Below, piece by piece: positions 9,363 to 19,901 of a stretch of DNA of 64,000 nt. Both the position numbers and the translations under genes were made by a program. The stretch spans positions 1-64,000 of the forward strand of contig BGKB01000271.1 in the NCBI GenBank assembly GCA_003116975.1, in the 5' to 3' direction. This stretch comes from Aurantiochytrium sp. KH105. Taxonomy: Eukaryota > Sar > Bigyra > Thraustochytrida > Thraustochytriidae. Positions within the stretch are counted from its first letter, which is position 1. Each line of letters begins with the position of its first letter. The notes under the pieces are model-generated. The model ran no database searches and was not told where the DNA came from. It saw only the letters and a program-made list of their open reading frames with translations.

Positions 9363-11313
9363 TTAGCTCTCGTCCTCCGACTCAGGCTCGAGACGAACAC
9401 GATCATCAAGGTCCTTTACGGCTTTACGAGCAGCCCTGAGGCGCTCGTCAATGCGATCCTCATACCTGCGCAAAATAGGCGCCACGAGTCGCCTGTAGGC
9501 CACTGTAGCGCCTTGGAATTTCGGATGCGAGAGCCACACTAGAAAGATCATCTTGGTCGCGAAAAAAAGGCCCGGCTGAAGCATTGCGGGCACCTTGAAA
9601 AGAGTCTCCTCCAGCACCATGCTCGTGCCAAAGATCATCCAGTACATGAGCCACTGCGTGTCGTCATCTTTGCCCTCGGTCTCGATTGCCTTGAAAGACC
9701 AGTAGCACGGGAACAAGACGCCTATACACAGACTCAAAAGCTTGGCGCCGCGCGTGAGAAGAATGACCACTCCCAAAGCGCCCAAAAGACCCCACATGGC
9801 CAGGAAGAGAGCCGAAATCGGAACGCGGTCGGTAACCTCGTGGAGAAAGCCAGGTGCCGCGCTCTCGAGCTCGCCTTCCACCTGAATGAAAAGACGACCC
9901 AGTTCACGAAGAAGATCGGATCCGGACATCTTGTGAATGTCCACATTAAGATCGCGCGACGAAAGACCGGTGATGACGGGCTTCGATTCATCATAGGCCT
10001 CGTTGATAAAATGAATATCGAGCTCAACACTACCTGCGGGCACGAATTCCTCGTCCACAAGTTCCACAGTCACAGTCTTGTGAACTTCGCGAGCACCCGC
10101 ACCTTCCGAGAGCACGCGCTTGATCAGATCCAGCGCGCCTGTTCCAATGAGACGATCTTTGCGCAAGACTTCCTCGTCGAGGACCTCAACGAGAAGACGG
10201 GGCTTGTCCTCGCCGTCAAAGTCAAACGTAAGCTTGCTCTTGTGGCGCTTTCTGTCCCAGACAGGATTCACGCCACGCGCAGCCTTGGTCGAGGCTACCT
10301 GTTTGTTCCCATTCTCCGGAGCAGGAAGAAAGGACACACGCGCATAAGGGTCCTGCTCTTTGATCAGGTCTTCGAAGCTCGACTGGATGTTGCGCAGCTG
10401 GCGACCCGAAAGCACGGTCACTTCGAATGTGCCGCGCATGACGACCTCGAACTCCAGGAAGACGGTTCCGGCGCTCTTGCCATCCGGGTCCTTGAGCGGC
10501 ACGACGAGCTCCCGCGTCTCGCCGAGTGGCGTCTTCCGCAAGATCTGGGCGAGATCGAGGGTGTTGCCGCCGATGATGCGGTTCTTGCGGGTTGCCTCCC
10601 AGTCAAGCACCTCCACCAGAAGCAACGCTTGATCGGGCGGGACGGGACGCCCGTAGTAAGGGAGCTCCATCACTGGGCGGTGTTTCGGCTTCCACACCGG
10701 GTCGGTGCCGTGCGCGGCCTTGGTTTCGGCCTCATCGTTCCACGGAAGGGTCTCCACGCGTACGTACGGGTCTTGCGGTAGCAGCGTCTGCAAATTCTTC
10801 AGGTTCTGCGCGCTCTTGGCTGCGAGATTCGGGTCGCATGGTGAGTCAGCCGGCCAGCACCAGCAAATCCAGTTCGACGGCGAGTTTGTGCAGGCGGGGG
10901 GTGCACACCACGCGCGTGTGCGCGTGTGTACCATGTAAGTTAGTTCTCCCTTCCTCTTCTGTGCGACTGACTCGCGGCCCTAAGCACAGGGATGCGATGG
11001 CCCCGCCGTCCCTCCGGCGACGGAGGCGCTGCCGCGCTCTCTCTTTCCCCCCGATTGGCCTCCGCCTCGCCGCGCCTCGTCGTGCCGCTGCCTGCTGCTG
11101 CTGCTGCCACCGCCGCTCGCCTGCCTCCCCCTCTCCCTCGCGCGCGCACGCGCCTCGCTCTCGCGCTCGCCCGCATGGCACGCCTGGTCCATTCCACTCC
11201 ATGCCCTGCCCGCCATTCCTGCGCGCAGCCCGGCGCAGCGCGGCGCGGCCGCGCGCCCTTCGCGGGCACGTACCTGTGATGCGCAGCGTGACGCACGCGG
11301 TCGGCGACACCAT
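9363..11313 (-). CDS. C2-C2-DP1/TB2/HVA22 (REEP-type) membrane protein, two exons (~498 aa)
   Basis: Spliced model: exon 1 is 11274-11313 (M-V-S-P-T-A-C-V-T-L-R-I-T then one base); the intron is 10820-11273 (GT..AG, phase 1); exon 2 runs 10819-9363. Splicing gives 'VTLRITAKSAQNLKNLQ', a proper first C2 strand, whereas the unspliced frame begins with a Cys/Trp-rich, non-C2 stretch. Residues ~5-135 and ~143-285 are C2 domains ('QDPYVRV', 'LLVEVLDWE'; 'QDPYARV', 'LLVEVLDEE'). Several Ca2+-ligand Asp positions look replaced, so lipid or protein binding may be Ca2+-independent. Residues ~350-465 match the DP1/TB2/HVA22 fold ('FPCYWSFKAIETEGKDDDTQ', 'LVWLSHPKFQGA', 'PIL'), which wedges into and curves ER membrane. 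A charged helix ends the protein. Likely role: ER shaping or contact-site tethering. Confidence 0.85.
10820..11273 (-). other. Predicted 454-bp GT-AG intron
   Basis: On the minus strand the donor reads G|GTACGTG and the acceptor TCTCGCAG|CC. Joining restores the reading frame and the missing N-terminal strand of the first C2 domain. The interior is very GC-rich with no frame that resembles a protein. It is the only intron I could define with confidence in the window. Confidence 0.8.
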
Positions 11314-12337
11314 GGTCGCCGCGCTCCTGTCCTGCTCGGGCCTCGCGGTCGCCTCGCCTCGCCTCGCCACGCTCGAGTTCAGGTTTTGCGACTCGGAGGG
11401 AGAGGGAGCTGCTGCTGGCCTTGTTTGTTTGCAAGCGACCCGCGGGACACGGCCAGCTATCGCGAGGTGTAGCTAAAGCGAGCACAGCACGAGCAGTACC
11501 TACCAACCTGCCGCGGAGACGGAGAGGTGAGGTGGGGTGAAGTGAAGTGACCAGCGCGAGCGAGCTCCGAGCTCGGATGTGTACGCACGGCGTATGCTAC
11601 GTTTGACAAGTATTCGAAGTACTACTGAGTGTAGGTATGGAGATACTCAGAATGGCCGGGTGTCCGAAGAGGAGACGAGGCGTGACGAAGCATGGCGAGA
11701 CGCAGACATAGATGGCAGCAATGTATTGGGTGGGATTCCTGCGTGCATATCAGTGAAGCAGATGCATGGTATACTATTCGTAACGCGAGGCAAAGTTTCG
11801 CCATCAACGAATGCGTCAAAAGAAAAATGAAACCTGCCACTTCGTTGTTGCCGTGAATTTCTCAGAGGTCAGAAAGAATGGAAAGAAGAAGTTAGTTTCA
11901 ATAAACATAAACGTGAAAAAGTTCCGTTCCGTAGCTAGCACGAAACGGGGAAAGTAGATTGTAACCTTCTCACGCTGCTGCTCGGAATTAGCTTTGGTGT
12001 AGTTCAATATTCTGGTGGGTTTCGGATCTGCCGGTTTCTGGCATCGAGTTTGGACGTTGCCAGGTCTATTTGGCTCAGTGGTCTCAGGTTGCGACCCTGG
12101 TCCATTTCTGCTATGTAGGTCTATTACTTTGAAATAATGTTATTTTGGATGTACGCACCGAATGCACTCGGTGTGTCGTGCACGCGCGACGTCTTGTTCT
12201 TGCGTCTTGCCACTCCGATGTTTACCATCGGATGTCTACCTCTCTTATAGCAATTTCCCGCCTGCCATTAGGAATGCCCTCTTCATTATTGTGAATCAAT
12301 ACTTCGAGCTATCTATTTCTAATACGTATACACCTAA
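11314..12337. promoter_or_regulatory. Promoter of the C2-DP1 gene and 3' flank of the K+ channel gene
   Basis: About 11314-11580 is GC-rich and contains short 'gcctcgcctc' and 'gaagtgaagtga' repeats, consistent with a promoter. About 11600-12330 is more AT-balanced and holds no protein-like frame. A segment near 12070-12105 superficially resembles tRNA arms but does not fold with correct spacing. Confidence 0.45.
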
Positions 12338-15300
12338 CTATTCTTCTTCATCTTTGTCAATCTCCAAAAGTTCTTCTTCTCGGATCTCTTCAGCCAGATC
12401 GATCATGCCTCCCGAATCCAAGGTGCTCGAACGTTTTGACTGCCGCGTTCTCTGCGTCGAGGGAAACAAGTTTCCGCCCAGCTCAAAAGCGGGCGCTTCA
12501 GATTTAGACGTGGCTGACGCCGACGACTCACGCAATTCAGATACAGGGTGCAATGCTTTGGAAGAAGGCAGCGTCGACTTTTCATCGTTACCACCCGTGC
12601 CTGGCTTCGTTGTCGGCAAAAGAGAAGTAATTGCTGCGGGCGCAGCGTTTTCCCCAGCAGCAAACAGACCTGGACGTTTTTGCTGAAACGCAGAGAGAAC
12701 GTCGAGCATTCCGCCCCCCCGCGTCTCCTCTTCAGGTTCCATGAGTGCCAAAACGAAGATCTTGTCTTGACGTTGAAGCACTGTCTCAGCAGGTGGGTTC
12801 GTGAGCACATAGCGATGGCGATTGCCGAGCGTACTGATACCTGCACGGCGCAGCGTGACACCGCGGGATATGCCGACAGAGAGCATCCCCTTTTCGAGAC
12901 AGAAATAACGAAAGACATCCCCGTAGGTAGCCTCTTCGAATTCCTCCGGGACGGACGCCACGTACATGAGGCTTGATGAAGCCTCGCCGAGAACCTCTGT
13001 CCACATAGCCGCGTCCGCGTCGGTCTGGGATTCGCCAGCGAGAAGCTGCTCGAGGACAGCCAAGACTTTGGGATTGTAAAAGCTTTGCGCGAGAAGAGCA
13101 TCGAGAAGCGAGATTGTAAAGATTGTCCCGGAAGCGATCAAGCCCCGCGTGTGGCGATCGTTTTTGCCAATGTCTACCGTTCCATCAAATTCTTCGTCGC
13201 CTGCATCAGGAAGCGTCGATGCCATCCTTCGCACCTGCGAGAGACGCTTGTGCGCACCATCTGCTGTTTCTTTGGGGGCCACATGAAAGGACAGGTGTCG
13301 CTCAGCCTTCTGCAAGAGCCGCGATTTGGTCTCCAAAAAAACAATGTTTTCTGTGTTGACGACCTCTGTGATGATCTCGATATCAGGGTTCAATCTCAGA
13401 ATGCCCTGGTGCGCAAAGATGGCGTCCGCATCTGCCACAGCAAGTGCCTCGGAGTCATCGCGTTGACTGTCTACCGACAGCGCACGTCCAGCTTGTTTCA
13501 TTTGCCCTTGTGTCGTGCTCACCACGGCACAAGAAGCATAATGAACTCCGGCGCGCTTAAGGTCAAAGGTGTCCAGCGGTGAGCCCTCTACAATGTACAC
13601 GTGTTCTCCTTCACCTGGAAGCGCGGCCCAAGTTTGGACACTCGGCATCGTGGTAGAAAGCACAACAACGGGCATATTCTTGGTCGCGCCTTTGGTCTTG
13701 TGGCGCAAGATTCTTACAAAGGCGGCTAAATCTGTCGTCGAGCCAATAAAAACTACGTGATTTTTCACATTTGGATGCTCTTCGCACAACTGCGAATGAA
13801 TCTTTGCCCGTTGGAGGCGCTCAGAGGCTGCGCCATACGCTCTCTTGTCTCCAGAACCACTGCTGACTTGATGCTGCAGCGAAACAGAATCAAATTCGGC
13901 CATTTTCCGGGATATTTCAATGCCGGGTCGAGCTTCTGTTGGATTGTACATGCGCACCTTCGCTTCGATCCTGCTCGCCTCTGTCTCTGGCTTGTCTGTA
14001 TTTTGAGTGTTAAACTTCATGCTGCTCATTTTCTGCGCAGGCGCCGTGAGCCCATAAAAAGAAGCCGTGAGACCGCCTCCCCCCTTGCCTGGCTCTTGCG
14101 GATTCGATCTCCATGTCGACAAGTTTGCGCTTGCCCGATCTTGCGCAATTACGATAGCGTGGACCGAGAATTCCGTCGTGTCCGGAATGACGAAGCCGAC
14201 CGGATTTAAAAGGAGCCGTGATTTTGCATGTGTCGAACCGTCGGTCATGTGCATGGCAGCGCTCACCTCGACGCCAATCACCAGCGTGCCCGTTTCCATG
14301 TACAGAGCGAGTGCGATGTCTTCAAAGTAAATTCCACTGAATCCCTGCGTCAATTTGGTTCGGTAGAGCTCAAAGTCGCAGCCAGCTCGATATTCCTTTT
14401 CCCAAGGCGCAAGAGAGTCAACGCCGCGGTCCCGTTGCGCGTCATCATCGAGCGAGATGACCAGATTCGTGATGAACGTCGTGATGCCTGGGCACAAACA
14501 ATGTTTCGCCATGAGCTCCATTTTCAACTGGTTCGTACAGATTACAATGTCCTGGGGGCCGAGACCAGTCTTTTGCGGCCCTTGGGGAGGCGTTTTGGAT
14601 GCAACCGATAACGATGATTGCTGACGCGGAAGTGCTTGATGTTTTTGCATCAGCGCAAGAATGTCAGCGGCGTCCGACAGAGGCTCTGATTGAGCTCCTT
14701 CGCTATCTCGACGATTCTGATTCACAGCGCCACCACTGTGTCGCCTTTTGCTGTCCGAGACACGACGTCTATTTTGACTTGAAGACATCGGTGAAGGGAC
14801 GACTTTGATCTCTGATCGGACAACATCTTCCACACTTGCGCTTTGCTGCCAATTTCTATTGGGAGAGCAAGCGCCGACCGGCGTCAGCGCCCCTACCGAA
14901 GATGTGATTGATGCATTGGACGGACGCTGCTGCGAGTTGATTTCCCCGTAGCTTTTGTTCTTTCTCCCAATTTTTTGGAAAGCGAGAGCATACTGCTTTT
15001 GGCTCTCGGGACGAATCAATTGAAGACAGATTTGTACTGGGGATCCAAGAACGCGATAATGATATTGCTTGATGGCCAAAGCGATCATCATCGTACTTCG
15101 ATCCACCTCTGCCTCTTCGATAGTGAACTTGCGCGCAAGCACGAACACAGCAGCGACATCCCAGGCGCGCGCGCGATCGAGATCTTCGATCGAGTGCACT
15201 GACCCTTGCAGATATGTGACGGACATTTCGTAGCGCTGAGACTCAAGCACCATTTTCAACTCTGCAGAAGGCAGGTTGCTCATGAGAAAGACGACATGAA

Positions 15301-16507
15301 CGTCGCCTTGTGTTCCATGATCCGGATGAAAGAACTCTTGCAAGAATTTGAGCGCTCCGTCGGCATGGATCTCGCCGAGCACAAGGACGTGACGGGCTCG
15401 CCGAGGGCGATATCGACGTAATCTGTACATGGAATCCTCTGAAAGCAAACGAAGCAAAGCATTCGTTGACATGGGAATGTAGACAAGAGAGCCAATGATC
15501 ACCAGAACGATGAACGCACGCGAAAGCTGCGTGTACACCTTGATGTCGCCGAAACCGACTGTGGACACCGTGACAATGGTGAAATAGTAGGCATCGTGAA
15601 AGAGTAGAGGCTCTACGTAGAGCTCTTCGCGCAAGCTATTTTCGATCGCAAAAATAAAGGCAGCAGTAATGAACGTGATGGAGATCATGTTCAAAATAAA
15701 GCGCGCAGTTTCGCGCTGCAGTTCCGTCTTCAGGTATGTAAACACACGATGAATGCGGAGTAATCGAGCGATTCGTAAGACGCGCAAGATTTGAATGATG
15801 CGAAAGGCAAGAGACGTTCCTGTGATACTTTCGTGCAGCAATAGATCGAAGACCACCGGCACGATGGTCAAGATATCGACGATGGAAAACCATGAAAAGA
15901 AGAAACGGACCCGATGGTTGGTCACATAGAATCGAAGCATGTACTCGAGGAGAAAGAACGTAGAAATTCCTGCCTCAATGAATAGGAAAAGCGTCTCGAG
16001 CGACTCATCATACGTTGACCAGACGTAAAAGACGCATGCAATGACCGACAACGCGCAGCTGATGAGGTCAATTGCGACGCCAACACTGGAAGACGTTAAA
16101 ATGTGACGCAATTGGACTCGAAAAGGCATATGGACATCTTCATGTACAAAAAATTTTTGCTCTTCGTCTTCCTCATCGTCATCATCCCCTTGGCGATCAC
16201 CATTTCCGCGCAGAACTGAGTTGGGCACCACCGATTCATGGAACTTGCTGTCCACTCGGCCCCGAAACCTTGCCATCGTACGTTCGCGAAGATAATTGAA
16301 GCGAGAGACAGGTGCAGGTGCATCGGATTTTGCGGCCGTGGTATTACCCACGCCGGACGAACCCGGGGCATTCGCCTTTCGTTTGCCTGAACGCAAGGTT
16401 GGGAGAACTGTAGAATCCCAGCGGTCTGTTTCGCTTGCAAAGCTTGACAGCGCCTTGTGTCGATACGAAGTCCCGATGGGTCGGCTTTGCCCTTGTGGCG
16501 ACCACAT
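12338..16507 (-). CDS. Slo/BK-like voltage-gated K+ channel with RCK domains (1389 aa)
   Basis: Six membrane segments lie at about 143-164, 172-194, 199-223, 232-259 (S4, Arg at roughly every third position), 267-290 (S5) and 330-352 (S6). The pore carries 'TVSTVGFGD' (313-321), the K+ selectivity filter. After S6 a Rossmann-like region 'ARHVLVLGEIHADGALKFLQEF' starts the first RCK domain; a second begins near residue 930 ('NHVVFIGSTTDLAAFVRIL'), giving the paired gating ring of Slo channels. Slo1 senses voltage and Ca2+, other Slo types Na+/Cl-; I cannot tell which ligand applies. There is no obvious extra S0 helix. Long disordered linkers are present (520-625, 1240-1389) and an acidic stretch ('DDDDEEDEE') precedes S1. 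The length is typical of BK alpha subunits plus extra linkers. ATG at 16507; a divergent gene starts at 17607. Confidence 0.9.
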   Translation of the reverse strand: MWSPQGQSRPIGTSYRHKALSSFASETDRWDSTVLPTLRSGKRKANAPGSSGVGNTTAAKSDAPAPVSRFNYLRERTMARFRGRVDSKFHESVVPNSVLRGNGDRQGDDDDEEDEEQKFFVHEDVHMPFRVQLRHILTSSSVGVAIDLISCALSVIACVFYVWSTYDESLETLFLFIEAGISTFFLLEYMLRFYVTNHRVRFFFSWFSIVDILTIVPVVFDLLLHESITGTSLAFRIIQILRVLRIARLLRIHRVFTYLKTELQRETARFILNMISITFITAAFIFAIENSLREELYVEPLLFHDAYYFTIVTVSTVGFGDIKVYTQLSRAFIVLVIIGSLVYIPMSTNALLRLLSEDSMYRLRRYRPRRARHVLVLGEIHADGALKFLQEFFHPDHGTQGDVHVVFLMSNLPSAELKMVLESQRYEMSVTYLQGSVHSIEDLDRARAWDVAAVFVLARKFTIEEAEVDRSTMMIALAIKQYHYRVLGSPVQICLQLIRPESQKQYALAFQKIGRKNKSYGEINSQQRPSNASITSSVGALTPVGACSPNRNWQQSASVEDVVRSEIKVVPSPMSSSQNRRRVSDSKRRHSGGAVNQNRRDSEGAQSEPLSDAADILALMQKHQALPRQQSSLSVASKTPPQGPQKTGLGPQDIVICTNQLKMELMAKHCLCPGITTFITNLVISLDDDAQRDRGVDSLAPWEKEYRAGCDFELYRTKLTQGFSGIYFEDIALALYMETGTLVIGVEVSAAMHMTDGSTHAKSRLLLNPVGFVIPDTTEFSVHAIVIAQDRASANLSTWRSNPQEPGKGGGGLTASFYGLTAPAQKMSSMKFNTQNTDKPETEASRIEAKVRMYNPTEARPGIEISRKMAEFDSVSLQHQVSSGSGDKRAYGAASERLQRAKIHSQLCEEHPNVKNHVVFIGSTTDLAAFVRILRHKTKGATKNMPVVVLSTTMPSVQTWAALPGEGEHVYIVEGSPLDTFDLKRAGVHYASCAVVSTTQGQMKQAGRALSVDSQRDDSEALAVADADAIFAHQGILRLNPDIEIITEVVNTENIVFLETKSRLLQKAERHLSFHVAPKETADGAHKRLSQVRRMASTLPDAGDEEFDGTVDIGKNDRHTRGLIASGTIFTISLLDALLAQSFYNPKVLAVLEQLLAGESQTDADAAMWTEVLGEASSSLMYVASVPEEFEEATYGDVFRYFCLEKGMLSVGISRGVTLRRAGISTLGNRHRYVLTNPPAETVLQRQDKIFVLALMEPEEETRGGGMLDVLSAFQQKRPGLFAAGENAAPAAITSLLPTTKPGTGGNDEKSTLPSSKALHPVSELRESSASATSKSEAPAFELGGNLFPSTQRTRQSKRSSTLDSGGMIDLAEEIREEELLEIDKDEEE

Positions 16508-17606
16508 GGTTTAATTTACACTGCCCCGCTCTGCACGTCTTTGCTTTGCTTTGCTTTGATTTGCTTTGCCACAAAGCCAAGTCAGCGGCCTAAGAGTGTA
16601 CGCCGCGTCGCGCTTCGCGTTCTCGAAAAGCAAGAGTCCTTGAGATGTTTTGTTCGCTGAGACCCGTGCTATGTCTGGCGTACGCACGTACGTCGCCAGA
16701 CGCGCAACGAAGAGACAGCAGCTTGTCTTGAGCGCGCGAGCGTCGCGCGAGGCGCAGCGCCCACGCGCCTGCGAGCCGCTTGCCCTGCCTAGGCTCTCTA
16801 CAGGACTCCGGTTGGTGCCGCCAGAGTGACCAGAATTGAAAAGTCGAGCCAGCAATTGTAGCCTCCCGAAGTAGCGCTGGCTCTCATGAAACGATTGATC
16901 CCGCTAGCCGGTAAAGTGATGTACAGGTATAGTCTTCCTTGGAAATGACATCAACAATGTTTTCTGTCAAGCTGTCTATTTGAACTCGAACCGTCTCGGA
17001 AGGCACGGCGACGACAGGTCGACCCACCTCCCTTGCGCGTATCGCTGGCTGAATACGTGCCTTTTGACTTGCATAGGTACATGCAGCATCGTGTATACGA
17101 GTTCCCGCCATGCGCACGAGATAACAACTTCCGCTCATCAGTCAGCAGCCAGCAAGCTGTTGCAAGCAGCAAGGCTGAAATAGCCGTTGAGCAGTTTGTT
17201 GGAATTAGCCAACTATGCATCCGAGAAGCGGCAGAATTCAGCATTTTTCCCATTTGGAGAAAATGAAAAAGAAGAAGAAAAAGAGGGGAAAAAATTGCAG
17301 GGCTTGGACCAAAACCGCCGAGCGGGCGCGCTGGAGCGCAGAGGCGGCCGCGAAGCGCAGAGCCGAGACCAGCAAAGGACGAAGCGAGGATCGCTGCGTC
17401 GTTTGGACGGTGCAGTTTTAACGCTGTTCTGCCAGCGCGAAGGCCACGGAGCGCAGACTTCAGACTCTTTAAACGCCTTGCCTCATCTCGCACGACCGGC
17501 CAGAAGAAGGACGTCCCTTTGGGGAGAGGGCGAAAAAGGAAATACGTCTCGGTGAACGGTGGGAGTCCTTGACAAGCGTTTGCTCGAACTCGAGAATCGA
17601 GTAACA
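16508..17606. promoter_or_regulatory. Divergent promoter region between K+ channel and coiled-coil gene
   Basis: About 1.1 kb without a supported gene. 'tttgctttgctttgatttgc' repeats lie at about 16536-16570, next to the channel start. A polypurine stretch 'gaaaaagaagaagaaaaagag' sits at about 17265-17290. Frames crossing it are compositionally random. Confidence 0.45.
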
Positions 17607-19340
17607 ATGATGGAGGACTCTATTCTTGGACTCTCATTTGGCTCGCAGCTTGGTTTCGGTACTACTGGCAAAAGTTTCTATAATATAGGTGCAACGCGCC
17701 GGGGCTACGGGTCCATGCTGATGCTGCAAAAGAGACTAGCTACGCATGAGCAAGCAGAGCCCAAGCGTAGATATCAGACATCGACGGCGCAACCCCCGTC
17801 CTGGGAAGAACCATCGGACGGGGATGTGATTGTTTTGCACAATCCTGACAACCAAAACCCGCATCCGACGCGAGCCCAGGCCGCAATGATGCAGCAGAGT
17901 GAACGGGCAGACACCAAATACAAGGCCGAGCAGCCTCCTCCACCTCCTGTCCTGGCACCACGTCGAGGCATGCCTAGCGAAAGGCAGGGACAAACTGAGA
18001 TCACCAAGAGGCGTGATGATGGTCTCTTTGACGCAAACCTACGTTCAGACGAGCTTCGCAGGGAATTTTTGATTGACAAACGCCGCAACGAGCGAGCAAA
18101 AGTCCTGGCCCAAAAGCAGAAAGGTAATCGCGCTCAGCCTCGCAAAGAATGGAATGACGACGTGACAACGAGCGCCAAAGGCTTGTTTGGCAACCCACCT
18201 CCCGTCCGAACGAGTCCCGTTAAAAATACGAAACCTTCAGCCAAACGCCCCGCAGTACGACCAGCAACCAGGCCTAAACCCAAGCCTAGACCAAAGTCTA
18301 ACATTCGACGAAGAGAAGGGGCAGCGCAACCTTGGTCGAACAATGTCGCGAGATCGCGAGAGCAGCAGCGGAAGTCGAATTCGATGCTCAAGCCCAGAGC
18401 ACAGACTCGAGGAGGAGGAGGAGGAGGAGGCCATCCGAACCACAAGCATCAGCGGGGCATACGAAACCGTACACAGGATGTGTCGACGGAAACTATGCCA
18501 TTGCCTGCTGCACCTCCACTACCCCAGAGCGCGATGGCCTCGCCTGCATTTCAAATTGCGCGAGAAGACCTGAACGAGCGCATACCGAGTAAAGTTACAT
18601 CTTCACAGAGACAAAGCGGAGCGCATGGACAGGCGAACGAATATCGATCGCGTGACCTTGACGAGGCGATCGCACGGGCACTTGCCGCGGAGAGGCGTCG
18701 ACTCGACCAACTCGTGGAAAAGCTTGTCAAATCTCAGTCCCAATTAAAGGCTCGACCACGAGTCAATCGTGCCGCCTTCCAGCATGAGCGTTTGAGCCAT
18801 CGTGTTGGATACAGAGCGGGCATCGAGCAGGCCGGTAACGCAAAGAGAGATGTACAGGCCAATGGCGAGCTTGTTCTCGAGCTTGAAAAGCTGATGGCTC
18901 GCGAGGAAGCGATTCGAAAAAAGTGGCAGCATGAGCTCGCCTCTCCGACAGTATCTGCTGGCGCCAAGGGCCTCACGGGCACATCAGACTTGTGTGAAAG
19001 CTTGCACAAGGCGAACGACGAAAACGAAGAGCGACATGCAAAAGAGCGCACTCGCCCAGCCGAAGGGTCAGCACACCCGAGCACCAGCACCAATATTGGA
19101 AGCAGGGAGGAAAGGACGGAACTCAGTAGCAGAGTTGCGGAAGAGATCATGCAAGGAAGGCGGTCTTTTCTTAAGCATCGTGAACTCGTGGAGGCCCCAT
19201 TGCACGGCACAGGAATGTCGCAGCACCAGATTATTGAAAGTATCGCGGACCTGATGTTTGAAGGGTCTCTACAAGAGATTGCTCTCGAAGTACTTGGAAC
19301 GTGTGATGAAATCGCAGAGGCTGTCTTCGAAAGCGTCTAG
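17607..19340 (+). CDS. Basic, coiled-coil protein of unknown function (577 aa)
   Basis: Not recognised. The frame is open from a GTG at 17559, but the first ATG pair is at 17607 ('MMEDSILGLSFGSQ'). Residues ~15-330 are Arg/Pro/Gln-rich and probably disordered, with a Gly run from GGA repeats (nt 18410-18432). Helical, coiled-coil-prone stretches occur at about 355-385 ('DEAIARALAAERRRLDQLVEK') and 415-450 ('GELVLELEKLMAREEAIRKKW'). A conserved-looking acidic C-terminal helix pair ('ESIADLMFEGSLQEIALEVL') ends the protein. This layout recalls centrosomal or ciliary scaffold proteins; that is a weak analogy, not an identification. It shares its upstream region with the divergent K+ channel gene. 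Confidence 0.7.
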   Translation: MMEDSILGLSFGSQLGFGTTGKSFYNIGATRRGYGSMLMLQKRLATHEQAEPKRRYQTSTAQPPSWEEPSDGDVIVLHNPDNQNPHPTRAQAAMMQQSERADTKYKAEQPPPPPVLAPRRGMPSERQGQTEITKRRDDGLFDANLRSDELRREFLIDKRRNERAKVLAQKQKGNRAQPRKEWNDDVTTSAKGLFGNPPPVRTSPVKNTKPSAKRPAVRPATRPKPKPRPKSNIRRREGAAQPWSNNVARSREQQRKSNSMLKPRAQTRGGGGGGGHPNHKHQRGIRNRTQDVSTETMPLPAAPPLPQSAMASPAFQIAREDLNERIPSKVTSSQRQSGAHGQANEYRSRDLDEAIARALAAERRRLDQLVEKLVKSQSQLKARPRVNRAAFQHERLSHRVGYRAGIEQAGNAKRDVQANGELVLELEKLMAREEAIRKKWQHELASPTVSAGAKGLTGTSDLCESLHKANDENEERHAKERTRPAEGSAHPSTSTNIGSREERTELSSRVAEEIMQGRRSFLKHRELVEAPLHGTGMSQHQIIESIADLMFEGSLQEIALEVLGTCDEIAEAVFESV

Positions 19341-19901
19341 CTTGGCCAAGCGACTGTTGTCGCCTATGTGCTGAAACAAAGAGCGTCTCACGGTGTGACT
19401 TGCTGGCTCTGCGCATGACTGACTGTGGATCGATACGGCAAGTTTCATGGCAGTTCAATCTTCTGAATTTTCCATGTGTGAGCATGACGAGCCGGATTTT
19501 TAGACGGCCTTACCTGCCTGCTAGGATAGGACATCGAGGATTTCCCGCTCATGATCCTCTCTAGGCAGGTGGAGGTCAGCCAACGATGCCTTTCCTTTTC
19601 CAGCCTCAGCCATTTTCCTTTCCTTTTCCAGCCTCAACCATTTTCCTTTTTCGAACAACGAAGCTTGTTGGCGGAACGTTTGTAGAATGCACTGCAAGAG
19701 CGAGGTCGGCCGGGAGTCAAGGCAAGTCCGCTCGCGCGGCAGGGCAAATCAAGAAAGAATATCCGAGTCAGGGGCGCGAGACGCCAGCGTGCGTGGGGTG
19801 AGGCAGAGCCGAGGGACGTCTGTCGTTTGTGGGTGTCTGCAGAGCTGCCCGAGGAGAGGTGGAGCAGGACGAAGACCAGCGCCTTCTCCACCATCAGTGC
19901 A
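19341..19901 (+). promoter_or_regulatory. Spacer and promoter of the alkyltransferase gene
   Basis: Contains a pyrimidine-rich duplication at about 19587-19648: 'cctttccttttccagcctc' occurs twice, about 30 bp apart, followed by a third 'ccattttccttttt'. The rest shows no gene. The downstream frame continues left only through TTG (19827). Confidence 0.45.

Noticed and set aside
12068-12108. tRNA-like 'ggctcagtgg' and 'ggttgcgaccc' arms
   Set aside because: The D-arm-like and T-arm-like parts are only about 10 nt apart, leaving no anticodon arm, and no acceptor stem pairs.
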